Assembly (NCBI GenBank): GCA_003695865.1
Contig: RFGQ01000680.1
Span: 1-14,697, forward strand
DNA length: 14,697 nt
DNA from: Gemmatimonadota bacterium
Lineage (GTDB): Bacteria; Gemmatimonadota; Gemmatimonadetes; Longimicrobiales; Gaopeijiaceae
Direction of reading: 5' to 3'
Shown piece after piece: positions 1 through 6,743 of this stretch; position 1 is the first letter of the stretch, and each line of letters starts with the position of its first letter. A program made the position numbers and the translations under genes. The notes below the pieces were generated by a model. It did no database searches and had not been told where the DNA came from. It worked only from the letters and a program-made list of their open reading frames with translations.

Positions 1-1
1 G

Positions 2-496
2 GCGATGTACCACTTCATCTCGGGCTACACCGCGAAGGTCGCCGGGACCGAGCGCGGGATCACCGAGCCCGTGGCCACGTTCAGCGCCTGCTTCGGTGCG
101 CCGTTCCTGCCGAGGCACCCGGCGGTCTACGCCGAGATGCTCGGCGAGCGTCTGCGTGAGCACGGCGCTCGGGTATGGCTGGTGAATACCGGGTGGACGG
201 GCGGCCCCTACGGCGTGGGCAGCCGCATGAAGCTCGCCTACACGCGGGCGATGGTATCGGCCGCCCTCGCCGGCGCGCTCGACGAGGTGGCCACCGAGCC
301 CGATCCGGTCTTCGGCCTGGCCATCCCCGTCGAGGTGCCGGGCGTACCGAGCGAAGTGCTCAGGCCGCGCGAGACGTGGCCCGACGGTGAGGAGTACGAC
401 CGCGCCGCGGCGAAGCTGGCGGGCATGTTCCGCGAGAACTTCGAGCGCTTCGCCGACCGCTGCTCGCCCGAGGTGGTGGCGGCCGGACCGCGCTGA
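2..496 (+). CDS. pckA: Phosphoenolpyruvate carboxykinase (ATP), C-terminal part (5' end outside window)
   Basis: The enzyme converts oxaloacetate and ATP to phosphoenolpyruvate, CO2 and ADP, the entry step of gluconeogenesis, in the cytoplasm. About 164 residues are visible, against roughly 530 for the whole family, so the N-terminal two thirds, including the kinase-1a P-loop, lie upstream of the window. The visible part follows the E. coli enzyme closely from memory: a segment beginning YHFISGYTAK, then GTERGITEP with the active-site arginine, FSACFGAPF, LVNTGWTGG, FGLAIPVEVPGV and the tail VAAGPR, which matches the normal end of the family. The reading frame is open to the window edge, so position 2 is only the first whole codon. 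It converges on the minus-strand cassette that ends at 733. The family call is very secure. Confidence 0.97.
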   Translation, partial: AMYHFISGYTAKVAGTERGITEPVATFSACFGAPFLPRHPAVYAEMLGERLREHGARVWLVNTGWTGGPYGVGSRMKLAYTRAMVSAALAGALDEVATEPDPVFGLAIPVEVPGVPSEVLRPRETWPDGEEYDRAAAKLAGMFRENFERFADRCSPEVVAAGPR

Positions 497-539
497 GGGC
501 CGGGCGGCCGGGCCACACGCCCGGCGGTGCCGCCTAGCC

Positions 540-564
540 CCGCCCGGGCGCACCGCCCGGGCGG
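540..564 (+). terminator. GC-rich hairpin after pckA, terminator-like
   Basis: An 11-bp perfect inverted repeat, CCGCCCGGGCG and CGCCCGGGCGG, is separated by only three bases (CAC), 44 bp after the pckA stop. The stem is very stable, but no T-tract follows, so it is not a canonical intrinsic terminator. It may block transcription from pckA or protect the 3' end of its mRNA. Confidence 0.45.
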
Positions 565-567
565 CGC

Positions 568-640
568 GAAGGGGTAGGGGAACGAACCTGGAATCGTCGA
601 GCCCCCCGGCAGTCCGATCCAGGCCGCACCCTACCCCTTC
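568..640. other. Long nested inverted repeat, possible structured RNA or bidirectional terminator
   Basis: The outer arms are perfect 12-mers: GAAGGGGTAGGG at 568-579 and CCCTACCCCTTC at 629-640. Inside them, CCTGGAATCG at 587-596 pairs with CGATCCAGG at 615-623, leaving one bulged A. The outer stem can continue with GCGC on both sides if one T is bulged. The result is an extended hairpin of about 73 nt with two coaxial stems. It lies in the convergent gap between pckA and the minus-strand cassette. No T-tract, tRNA, SRP RNA or tmRNA signature was recognised. A bidirectional terminator, a small RNA and a small repeat element are all possible. Confidence 0.4.
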
Positions 641-717
641 TGCGCATATGTACTCCGCCGCCCCGGGTTCATTACGGGGAGCGTCGCCGTCACGCCGTCT
701 CGGGGGGCGGCACGCCG

Positions 718-735
718 TAGGCGGCGCGGCGCCTA
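718..735 (-). terminator. Hairpin spanning the stop codon of the last cassette gene
   Basis: TAGGCG (718-723) and CGCCTA (730-735) form a perfect 6-bp stem around a six-base loop, exactly over the stop codon of the minus-strand gene ending at 733. No T-tract follows on the minus strand. A weak terminator or mRNA 3'-end stabiliser is plausible but unproven. Confidence 0.25.
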
Positions 736-1908
736 GGCAACCACCCTGCGGCGGCCCAATGCGGCCGCGACGGCGGCGCATGCCAGGCAGGCGAGCAGGC
801 TGAGCCCGGCCGACAGGGGGCGGGGGGCGGGCCCGGCGACGATCGCGTCGTAGCGGCGCAGGTACGCGCTCCGCAGCCATGCTTCGGGCGTGATGCCGAA
901 CGCGGCCGCGAAGGCGGGGGCCGGATCGTCGGCCGAGCGCCAGAAGCGGGCGAAGGCGTCGTCTCCGGAGTCCCGGGCGAGGTCGGCGAGGAGCGTCCAA
1001 CCCAGCCCGATCCGGCCGGGCAGACCCACCGAGGCGAGTCCGACCGGCCGGAGCGGCGCGCGGGACTCTGCATCCGGGAGGCGCCACTCGCGGGAGCCCG
1101 ACGCGGGGAACAAGAGCGAACGGCACGCGTCGTCCCGCCCGGCGAGGCACGCCTTCGCCGCCGGCTGCGCGGCCAGGCGCAGGTCCCGGACCGCGCGGGG
1201 TTCGCGTTCGCCGTCCCTCGGAGCCGCGGGTCTCCACCACCGCACCAGTTCCCACGCCCCGGCGTCCAGCCAGGCACGGATCCGCGGTCCGGGTTCGCCG
1301 AAGCGCGCGATGGCGCCGCACGGTCCGGTCCAGTCGGCGAGCTGGGCGCGGCGCAGTACCGCCTCGGCACGGAAGTGGGCCGGAGAGCGGTTGTAGTAGC
1401 GCAGCACGAAGCAGCGAGGCCCGTCGGGGCCCGGCTCCATGAAGAACTCCACGTCGTTGGGCCAGGACCGGCTCTCGGCCGCGGCCGCCTCGCGATCGAT
1501 CAATGCCAGCACGATCGTGGCGTCCTCCGCCCGGCGATCGGAGGGCGCCGGGACGCGAGCTGCGAGGCTCGCCGCCACGGTCTCGTCCACGAGCCCGTCG
1601 GGAGCGAACACGCGCACGCGCCCCGTCCCGGCCGCCTCGTCCAGGCGCGCGGCAAGGCTGTCGAGCCACCGGCGGCGGGCAAGCTCGGTGTACAGTCCGT
1701 TCAGCTCGATGAGCGGCCGGCGGGCGATGCCCTCGAGTTCCTGCACGGTGGCCTCCCACCGCCAGGTGTCCCGTACGACGACTTCCGCCGTCGTGGAGGC
1801 CTCCTGGGCGAGCGCCGGACCCCAAGCGGGCGGGTTCAATGCGAACGTGCCCGCCAGCGTCATCAGGCTTGCCAGCAGGACCGTCCACAGGATCATCGGT
1901 CGCGCCAT
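733..1908 (-). CDS. Exported, C-terminally anchored protein; degenerate peptidase MA-like paralogue 2
   Basis: No named family was recognised with certainty. The 391-residue product starts at ATG 1908, preceded by a good AAGGAG box about six bases upstream; the open frame extends further upstream but lacks such support. Residues 5-35 form a signal peptide (hydrophobic core, then ALAQ). Residues about 366-385 form a transmembrane helix followed by RRR, so the body is predicted to be outside the cytoplasm with the tail inside. The layout recalls peptidase MA/gluzincin proteins: HFRAEAVLRR (178-187) lies where HExxH is expected, IRAWLDAGAWEL (210-221) resembles the usual P-x-W-L-x-E-G-x-A segment, and FAAAFGITPEAWLRSAYLRR (333-352) resembles the family tail. 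The catalytic residues are missing. C254 and C262 sit in CLAGRDDAC. It aligns with the gene upstream (1893-3050) and overlaps it by 16 bp. The fold assignment is inference. Confidence 0.75.
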   Translation of the reverse strand: MARPMILWTVLLASLMTLAGTFALNPPAWGPALAQEASTTAEVVVRDTWRWEATVQELEGIARRPLIELNGLYTELARRRWLDSLAARLDEAAGTGRVRVFAPDGLVDETVAASLAARVPAPSDRRAEDATIVLALIDREAAAAESRSWPNDVEFFMEPGPDGPRCFVLRYYNRSPAHFRAEAVLRRAQLADWTGPCGAIARFGEPGPRIRAWLDAGAWELVRWWRPAAPRDGEREPRAVRDLRLAAQPAAKACLAGRDDACRSLLFPASGSREWRLPDAESRAPLRPVGLASVGLPGRIGLGWTLLADLARDSGDDAFARFWRSADDPAPAFAAAFGITPEAWLRSAYLRRYDAIVAGPAPRPLSAGLSLLACLACAAVAAALGRRRVVA

Positions 1909-3050
1909 CGGGTGCTCCTTCGCGCGGCGGCCCCGAGGATCAGAATCCACAGGCCGGCCGCGGCAGAGAGGGGGATCGCCTCGGTGCGGGGCCGGGGCCG
2001 GGCGGCCAGCACGCGGTCGCGCCAGCGCGCCGCGAGCGTCTCGATGTCGAGGCCCGAGAGGACGCCGAGCGCTTCGGCCGGCGCGGCGTTGGTGGCGACG
2101 CGGCTGAGGCGCTCGTGGGCGTCGGGTCCTGCCAGTTCCAGGGCGAACGTGAGCAGGTCCTGCCGAGCCAGTCCGTCGAGCGGAGCGGCCGCGAGCGGCA
2201 CGGACAGGCGTTCGCGCAGCAGGGCGAGACAGGCCCGGTCGTCCGCTTCGTCGAGGCACGCGGCCCTGCGGGGACCGAGGGCGGCTTCCGTGATGCGCCT
2301 ACGGACGATCTCGCGGCGCTGGACCGGCGTATAGAGACGCCGCCAGGGGTCGGCCCCGCCCGAGGAGAGGGCGAGCGCGTCCAGGCAGGCGGTGTCGTCC
2401 CCCTCCACGCAGCGCGCCACGGGAATCAGCGGTGAGGAGACGAGCGTGCGGTAGAGACGACGCCGGGTCTCGGCCTCGACGGAGCCGGGGAGCGGCCCGC
2501 CGCCGGCCCATTCAGCCAGGCCGGGCGGGAGCGCCGCCCTCATGAGGCGCGACATGGCGTGGCCCACCGCCGTCTCGGCCATCCATGGAGAGTCCAGCGC
2601 CCACAGGGCGACCGCATCGGCTCCCACCGGCGCGGGCACCGCGAGAAATAGATCGGCGTCGGGCGGGACGAGGGCCGGCGCGTACGCGCCGAAGCCCGCC
2701 CACGCCCTGGCGGCGACCGCCCTGGCGCGCCGGGCGCGAGCGGCGGGCGTGTGGACTCGCCACGGGCCCACCCGCACGTCGAGGGGGTGCAGATGATCTT
2801 CGAGCCGATGGCGCATGTCCCGGCGGGCGTGGGCGACTATCGTGTCCATCGCGGCCACGTGTCGGGCGGCGCGTTCGGCACGAGGTCCGAGCGCCTCGAT
2901 GTCGCGGAGGATCTCGGCCTCGCTGCGGACGTCGGCCGAGGAGCGAACGCCCTCCGTGGTCTGGCCGTGAAGTGGTCCGCCCGCAGCCGCCGTCAGGCAC
3001 ACGAGGGCGAGCAGTGCTCCACGGCGCGTAGCCGTTGCGTGCCTAGACAT
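1893..3050 (-). CDS. Exported, C-terminally anchored protein; degenerate peptidase MA-like paralogue 1
   Basis: This is a 385-residue protein of unknown function. It has a signal peptide (residues 9-30, RRGALLALVCL...HGQ) and a C-terminal hydrophobic helix (about 360-376) ahead of an Arg-rich end, so the body should face the periplasm. The segment WMAETAVGHAMSRLM (156-170) followed by LPPGLAEWAGGG (174-185) has the shape of a gluzincin active site (HExxH, then P-x-W-L-x-E-G), but the first motif reads HAMSR, lacking the glutamate and the second histidine. Two Cys pairs lie in similar contexts: C214/C222 (CVEGDDTAC) and C265/C274 (CLDEADDRAC), likely disulfides outside the cytoplasm. The second pair and the region after it align with the downstream gene. 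Its ATG overlaps the end of the permease gene by 8 bp (ATGTCTAG), which suggests translational coupling to the exporter. Confidence 0.75.
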   Translation of the reverse strand: MSRHATATRRGALLALVCLTAAAGGPLHGQTTEGVRSSADVRSEAEILRDIEALGPRAERAARHVAAMDTIVAHARRDMRHRLEDHLHPLDVRVGPWRVHTPAARARRARAVAARAWAGFGAYAPALVPPDADLFLAVPAPVGADAVALWALDSPWMAETAVGHAMSRLMRAALPPGLAEWAGGGPLPGSVEAETRRRLYRTLVSSPLIPVARCVEGDDTACLDALALSSGGADPWRRLYTPVQRREIVRRRITEAALGPRRAACLDEADDRACLALLRERLSVPLAAAPLDGLARQDLLTFALELAGPDAHERLSRVATNAAPAEALGVLSGLDIETLAARWRDRVLAARPRPRTEAIPLSAAAGLWILILGAAARRSTRWRDR

Positions 3051-3729
3051 CGATCAACATCCAGTTGCCGGTGAGCACGTGGAACGGCCCGGGCCACGAC
3101 GAGAGTGCGTCCCACAGCCACGGCGTCAGGTGGAAGTTGAAGCCGGTCAGGTTCGCGCTCAGATAGTCCGTGGCGAGGGATCCGAACACGAGCAGCAGGA
3201 CCAGGCCCGCCAGCGTCGCCACCGCCGTGCGCATCGTGCCGGCCGCGAACGCGAACAGCAGGGCGAAGCCGAACAGCGAGGCGAGCAGGAAGCGGAACGT
3301 CAGCCAGTCGGGGTAGGCCCGCAGCCCGGACGGCAGCTCGACCACCGCGACGGCGATGTGGCTCCCCGCCCAGAACGCGGCGGTGGGCGCCAGCAGGAAC
3401 AGCGCGCCGGCCGCCGCCTTGAGCGCCACGTAGCGGTCGCGCTTCACCGGCAGCGACAGCGGGTAGACGTGCTCCACCTGATGGTCCCACGCCCAGGCGC
3501 TCAGGGCTGTAGCCACCCCCACCAGGAACGCGAGCAGCGGGAACAGGGGCAGGAGCACCTGCATCTGCGTGAGCACGACCTCCGCCATGGGCGCCAACGG
3601 GTCGGCCCTGCCCGTAAGCTTCGGCATGCGACTCACGGCGAGTAGCGGCAGTCCGAAGGCGGCCGCGATGAAGGGGAGGAGCGGCCAGCGGGTGGCCTTC
3701 CACTGAACGCGAAGGATCTCTCTGAACAT
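3043..3729 (-). CDS. ABC-2-like transporter permease subunit
   Basis: This 228-residue membrane protein should be the permease partner of the ABC ATPase encoded directly upstream. Hydrophobic segments lie at about 15-32, 55-80, 104-130, 145-165 and 168-186, giving five or six helices as in ABC-2/YtrC-BcrB-type permeases. The cytoplasmic stretch WDHQVEHVYPLSLPVKRDRYVALK (81-104) resembles the conserved loop in which such permeases contact the ATPase ('P(L/I)SR..y...K'). The frame is open far upstream, but that part is the antisense shadow of the ATPase gene. The ATG at 3729 has a GGGAG box six bases upstream and shares one base with the ATPase stop (TGATG), so the two are almost certainly coupled. 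The substrate cannot be told from sequence. Confidence 0.85.
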   Translation of the reverse strand: MFREILRVQWKATRWPLLPFIAAAFGLPLLAVSRMPKLTGRADPLAPMAEVVLTQMQVLLPLFPLLAFLVGVATALSAWAWDHQVEHVYPLSLPVKRDRYVALKAAAGALFLLAPTAAFWAGSHIAVAVVELPSGLRAYPDWLTFRFLLASLFGFALLFAFAAGTMRTAVATLAGLVLLLVFGSLATDYLSANLTGFNFHLTPWLWDALSSWPGPFHVLTGNWMLIDV

Positions 3730-4655
3730 CACAGGCTCCCTGCTCCGTTTCCGTATCCGTTGTCGCCGGGCCTGGCAGTGCGCAGCAGCTCCACGAACCC
3801 TTCCTCGAGGTCCAGGTCCACGACGTCCTGCAGCGTGGCGCCGATGCGCTCGAAGTAGGAGCACGCCCGGCCCTGCCAGCCGCGCACGACCCAGGTCTCG
3901 GTCGGCTCGTGCCGGTCCACGAAACGGCGCGAGAGCACGCGGAAGGGCGCGTCGCTCGTGTCGACCGGCGGATTCACCACCCGGATGCGTTTGATGCCGT
4001 TCTTGAACTGCTCCATGGGCAGCTCGGCGACGAGCCCCCCGTCGTCCACCACGCCCACCCAGTCGCAGATGCGCTCGAGCTCGTGCACCAGGTGGCTCGA
4101 GATGAAGACCGTGGCGTTGGTGTGCGAGACGTAGTCGAGGACGGCGGTGAGCACATCGCGGCGCACGACCGGGTCGAGCCCGTCGGTCGGTTCGTCGAGG
4201 ACGAGCAACTCGGGCCGCTGCGCGATCGCCAGCAGAATGAGCAGCTTGCCCTTCTCGCCCTTCGACATGCGCCGCACCGGCCGGCGGGGGTCGAGGCGCA
4301 GCCGCTCGACCAGTTCGAAGGCCCACTCGTTGTCCCAGGTGGGGTAGAACGCCGCGTGATAGCGCAGGGTCTCGGCGACGGTGAGTCGCGGGTACAGGTG
4401 CGGGCGCTCCGGTACGTAGCCGACGCGGGCCAGCACGCGGTCGGCTGCCGAGGGCATGGGCTGGCCGAGCACCTCGATGCGCCCTGCCAGCGGGCGCAGC
4501 AGGCCCATGAAGAGCCGGATCGTGGTGGTCTTCCCCGAACCGTTGGGTCCGAGGAAGCCGTAGATCGAGCCCTCAGGAACGCTGAGGCTCAGGTTCCGGA
4601 TCCGAAACGATCCGGCCCTGAAGTCGATCCCGTCGAGCTGAATCGCGTAGCTCAT
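3729..4655 (-). CDS. ABC transporter ATP-binding protein (YtrB/BcrA/CcmA-like)
   Basis: A cytoplasmic ATPase that powers the adjacent permease, probably an exporter. From the chosen ATG (4655) it has 308 residues: Walker A GPNGSGKTT (36-44), the Q-loop region YVPERP (80-85) with Glu in place of Gln as in YtrB/CcmA-like proteins, signature MSKGEKGK (130-137, a variant of LSGGQ), Walker B LLVLDEP (150-156), D-loop GLD (159-161) and the H-loop histidine in ISSH. About 80 C-terminal residues beyond the core are normal for this subfamily. The start at 4655 fits the usual protein start (MSYAIQLDGI) and has a close GAGGA; an in-frame start at 4691 would only add low-complexity residues. It overlaps the end of the GntR gene by 83 bp, long for a coupled pair, and its stop overlaps the permease start. 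Confidence 0.93.
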   Translation of the reverse strand: MSYAIQLDGIDFRAGSFRIRNLSLSVPEGSIYGFLGPNGSGKTTTIRLFMGLLRPLAGRIEVLGQPMPSAADRVLARVGYVPERPHLYPRLTVAETLRYHAAFYPTWDNEWAFELVERLRLDPRRPVRRMSKGEKGKLLILLAIAQRPELLVLDEPTDGLDPVVRRDVLTAVLDYVSHTNATVFISSHLVHELERICDWVGVVDDGGLVAELPMEQFKNGIKRIRVVNPPVDTSDAPFRVLSRRFVDRHEPTETWVVRGWQGRACSYFERIGATLQDVVDLDLEEGFVELLRTARPGDNGYGNGAGSL

Positions 4656-5031
4656 GGTCCTCGAGGTCGAGTTCGGTGTGGAGGGCGGCAACCAGGTCGG
4701 CGCGCGAGATGCCGAGCCGGGCGGCCTCGGTGATCAGGTCGCGAACCAGCGCCAACGCCTGCTCGGCGCGCTGCGCGGCCCGCACGCGGCCGGGCAGTTC
4801 GTTGACGAAGGTGCCCGTGCCGTGACGCGTGCTGACGAACCCGTCCCGCTCGAGGTCGCGGTAGGCGCGGACCACCGTGGCCGGGTTCACGCGAAGCTCG
4901 GTCGCCATGCGGCGGACGCTGGGCAGCGCGTCGCCCGGGCACAGCTCCTCGGCTGCGATGGCCAGCCGGATGCGCTGCGCGATCTGCTCGTAGAGCGGCG
5001 TGGGGCTGCGCGGGTCGAGGGATTCGAACAT
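4573..5031 (-). CDS. GntR-family transcriptional regulator, YtrA subfamily
   Basis: This 152-residue repressor has an N-terminal winged helix-turn-helix (about 10-78: TPLYEQIAQRIR, GDALPSVRRMATEL, VNPATVVRAYRDLERDG, ending in the wing RHGTGTFV) and only a short C-terminal dimerisation tail. That short tail defines the YtrA type, whose members normally control the ABC transporter encoded next to them. The C-terminal 27 or so residues are charged and overlap the ATPase start. Two starts are possible. A TTG at 5055 would fall inside the palindromic operator and ahead of the expected transcription start near 5061, giving almost no leader. The ATG at 5031 gives the usual start (MFESLDP) and a 30-nt leader, and is preferred although its Shine-Dalgarno is poor. 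Autoregulation through the palindrome at 5049-5074 is expected. Confidence 0.93.
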   Translation of the reverse strand: MFESLDPRSPTPLYEQIAQRIRLAIAAEELCPGDALPSVRRMATELRVNPATVVRAYRDLERDGFVSTRHGTGTFVNELPGRVRAAQRAEQALALVRDLITEAARLGISRADLVAALHTELDLEDHELRDSARRDRLQGRIVSDPEPEPQRS

Positions 5032-5048
5032 GGCTTCGGTGTGTGGGT

Positions 5049-5074
5049 GTATCAATTATCTAATACAGTGATAC
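5049..5074. promoter_or_regulatory. Palindromic operator, probably for the GntR/YtrA repressor
   Basis: The arms GTATCA (5049-5054) and TGATAC (5069-5074) are perfect reverse complements around an AT-rich 14-bp centre, in an otherwise very GC-rich region. The element covers the predicted -10 box and start site of the GntR promoter, where an autorepressor would be expected to bind. It lies 77 bp before the divergent M24 peptidase gene and could affect that gene too. Confidence 0.6.
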
Positions 5075-5096
5075 GGTCGGTCCGCCGGCTTGTCAA
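5068..5096 (-). promoter_or_regulatory. Sigma-70 promoter of the GntR-ABC cassette
   Basis: On the minus strand, a perfect -35 box TTGACA (5096-5091) is followed by a 17-bp spacer and TATCAC (5073-5068; four of six to TATAAT). Transcription would start near 5061. The -10 lies within the palindromic operator, which suits repression by the cassette's own GntR protein. Confidence 0.6.
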
Positions 5097-5150
5097 GCGC
5101 CGTGTGGACGGGCAGGATCAGGCCGGACCGGCTCAGGAGGTGTGAGTGAC

Positions 5151-6590
5151 ATGAGGGCACTCGGAACGGACGCTCCCCGGGGGGCGGCAGTGCGCGGACG
5201 CCGTGCCGTGACGGCGCTCGCTGTGGCGGCGCTGCTCGCCCTCGCCCCGTCCCACACGGCCGCTGCTGCGGTCGCGCCTGTGCAGACGCGCCCCGGTCCG
5301 GCGATGGCCGATACGCCGCGCGCCCGGCCCGCGCCGCCACTCCGGCAGCAGGCGGAGGAGCGCCGGGCCTGGGTGGAGGCGCGCCTCGAAGGCGTGTTGC
5401 CGGCGCTCATGGAGCGCTACGACGTCGACATGTGGGTCCTCTCGATGCGCGAGTACGCCGAGGATCCCGTGTTCTGGTCGATCGTGGCGCCCACGACCTT
5501 CGCGGCCCGGCGCCGCTCGATTTACGTGTTCACCCGGCGTCCGGACGGGAGCGTGGAGCGTCTTGCCCTGGGTGGCGGATCGCAGGACGGGCTCTACGAG
5601 GTCGTGCGCTCGGCGCGGGCGGCTCCGGGCGGCGGAGAGGCCGAGCTGTGGGGCGGCGAGCAGTGGGCGCTGCTGCACCAGGTGGTGGCCGACCGCGACC
5701 CCGGCACGATCGTCCTCAACATCGATCCCGAGCACGCGTTCGCCGACGGCCTTCACGCGGGCGAGCGCGAGGCGCTCGAGCGTGCGCTCGGCCCGTACGT
5801 GGAGCGCGTACGGCGCGAACCGCGTCTTGCAATCGACTACCTGGCGATCCGCGTGCCCGAGATGCTGCCCCGCTACATCGAGATGCAGCGCACGGTGCAC
5901 GCGCTCATCCGCGAGGCATTCTCGCTGCGGGTGATCGAGCCCGGGGTGACCACCACCGACGACGTGGCCTGGTGGCTGCGCGAGCGGGTGCGAGAGCTTG
6001 GCATGGCCGTGTGGTTCCACCCCTCGGTGGGCGTGCAGCACCCCGGGGACGGACTCGGGTGGACCGAGGGCGTCATCGGCCGGGGCGATGCGCTCTGGGT
6101 CGACTTCGGGATCGACCTCATGGGGCTCAAGACCGACACCCAGCACCTCGCCTACCTGCCCCGTGAGGGTGAGGAGCGCGTCCCCGAAGGGCTCGAGCGC
6201 TGTCTTGCGGCATCGAATCGGCTGCAGGACATCGTGCTGCGCCACCTGGAGCCCGGGCGCACCGGAAACCAGATCCTCGCCGACGTGCTCGCCCAGATGC
6301 GCGCCGAGCGGATCGACGGCACGGTCTACACCCATCCCATCGGCGACCACGGCCACGGCGCCGGCCCGCTGATCGGCCGCTGGGACGACCAGGACGGCGT
6401 GCCGGTGCGCGGCGATGTCGTGCTGCGTCCTTCCACCTGGCACTCGGTGGAGCTGCAGGCGACCGTGCCCGTGCCCGAGTGGGGCGGCGAGCCGCTGAGC
6501 TGCCGGCAGGAGGAAGAGGCCCTGGTCGACGCAGAGGGGCGGGCGCGTTGGATCTATCGCCGCCAGGCCGATTGGCACCTGGTCCGTTGA
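5151..6590 (+). CDS. Exported M24-family metallopeptidase (Xaa-Pro aminopeptidase-like)
   Basis: This 479-residue protein is predicted to be secreted: residues about 14-42 have Arg residues, a hydrophobic Ala/Leu core and an Ala-rich cleavage region. A creatinase-N-like domain (about 65-225) precedes the pita-bread catalytic domain (about 235-475). The dimetal ligands appear intact: Asp in WVDFGID and Asp 11 residues later in LKTDTQ (D318, D329), the His-rich THPIGDHGHG, Glu in WHSVELQ (E434) and Glu in RQEEEAL. It should therefore be an active peptidase, probably removing N-terminal residues next to proline, though specificity is not readable. The ATG at 5151 is chosen because AGGAGG ends ten bases upstream; an in-frame GTG at 5142 would be too close to it. 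It is divergent from the GntR gene across about 120 bp. Confidence 0.92.
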   Translation: MRALGTDAPRGAAVRGRRAVTALAVAALLALAPSHTAAAAVAPVQTRPGPAMADTPRARPAPPLRQQAEERRAWVEARLEGVLPALMERYDVDMWVLSMREYAEDPVFWSIVAPTTFAARRRSIYVFTRRPDGSVERLALGGGSQDGLYEVVRSARAAPGGGEAELWGGEQWALLHQVVADRDPGTIVLNIDPEHAFADGLHAGEREALERALGPYVERVRREPRLAIDYLAIRVPEMLPRYIEMQRTVHALIREAFSLRVIEPGVTTTDDVAWWLRERVRELGMAVWFHPSVGVQHPGDGLGWTEGVIGRGDALWVDFGIDLMGLKTDTQHLAYLPREGEERVPEGLERCLAASNRLQDIVLRHLEPGRTGNQILADVLAQMRAERIDGTVYTHPIGDHGHGAGPLIGRWDDQDGVPVRGDVVLRPSTWHSVELQATVPVPEWGGEPLSCRQEEEALVDAEGRARWIYRRQADWHLVR

Positions 6591-6612
6591 GCCTCACGTG
6601 AATAGGATCGGT

Positions 6613-6640
6613 GCTCGCCGGGCTCCCCCCGGGCCGGAGC
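6613..6640 (+). terminator. Weak terminator-like hairpin after the M24 gene
   Basis: GCTC/GAGC outer pairs enclose CCGGG (6618-6622) and CCCGG (6628-6632), 22 bp after the M24 stop. An interior mismatch interrupts the stem and no T-tract follows, so this is only a tentative transcription end. Confidence 0.25.
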
Positions 6641-6743
6641 GGAGCCACGTCCGCCGGGATCGCCTCTGCCGCGGGCGCGCTCCGGGCAGCCGGCGTTCTG
6701 CCGAGGGGGCCGGCATACCCACGTCTCGACCCGAGGAGCGCGC

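Noticed and set aside
571..640. tRNA or small SRP RNA at the nested inverted repeat
   Set aside because: No T-arm GTTCGAATC pattern, no anticodon arm geometry, no 3' CCA-compatible acceptor, and no conserved SRP tetraloop and asymmetric loop.
1375..2435. Plus-strand frames of 200-320 codons opposite the paired anchored proteins
   Set aside because: The minus-strand frames have signal peptides, membrane anchors, ribosome binding sites, paralogy and operon overlaps; the plus-strand frames have none of these.
3730..4326. N-terminal extension of the permease frame (about 200 codons)
   Set aside because: This is antisense-strand-frame shadow within the ATPase gene, with no hydrophobic segments; the ATG at 3729 has a ribosome binding site and the usual ABC-2 permease start.
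5133..6578. Long open frame (481 codons) on the minus strand opposite the M24 peptidase gene
   Set aside because: It is antisense to a gene with all expected catalytic motifs, has His/Gly/Arg-heavy low-complexity composition and no family signature; such frames are common in GC-rich DNA.
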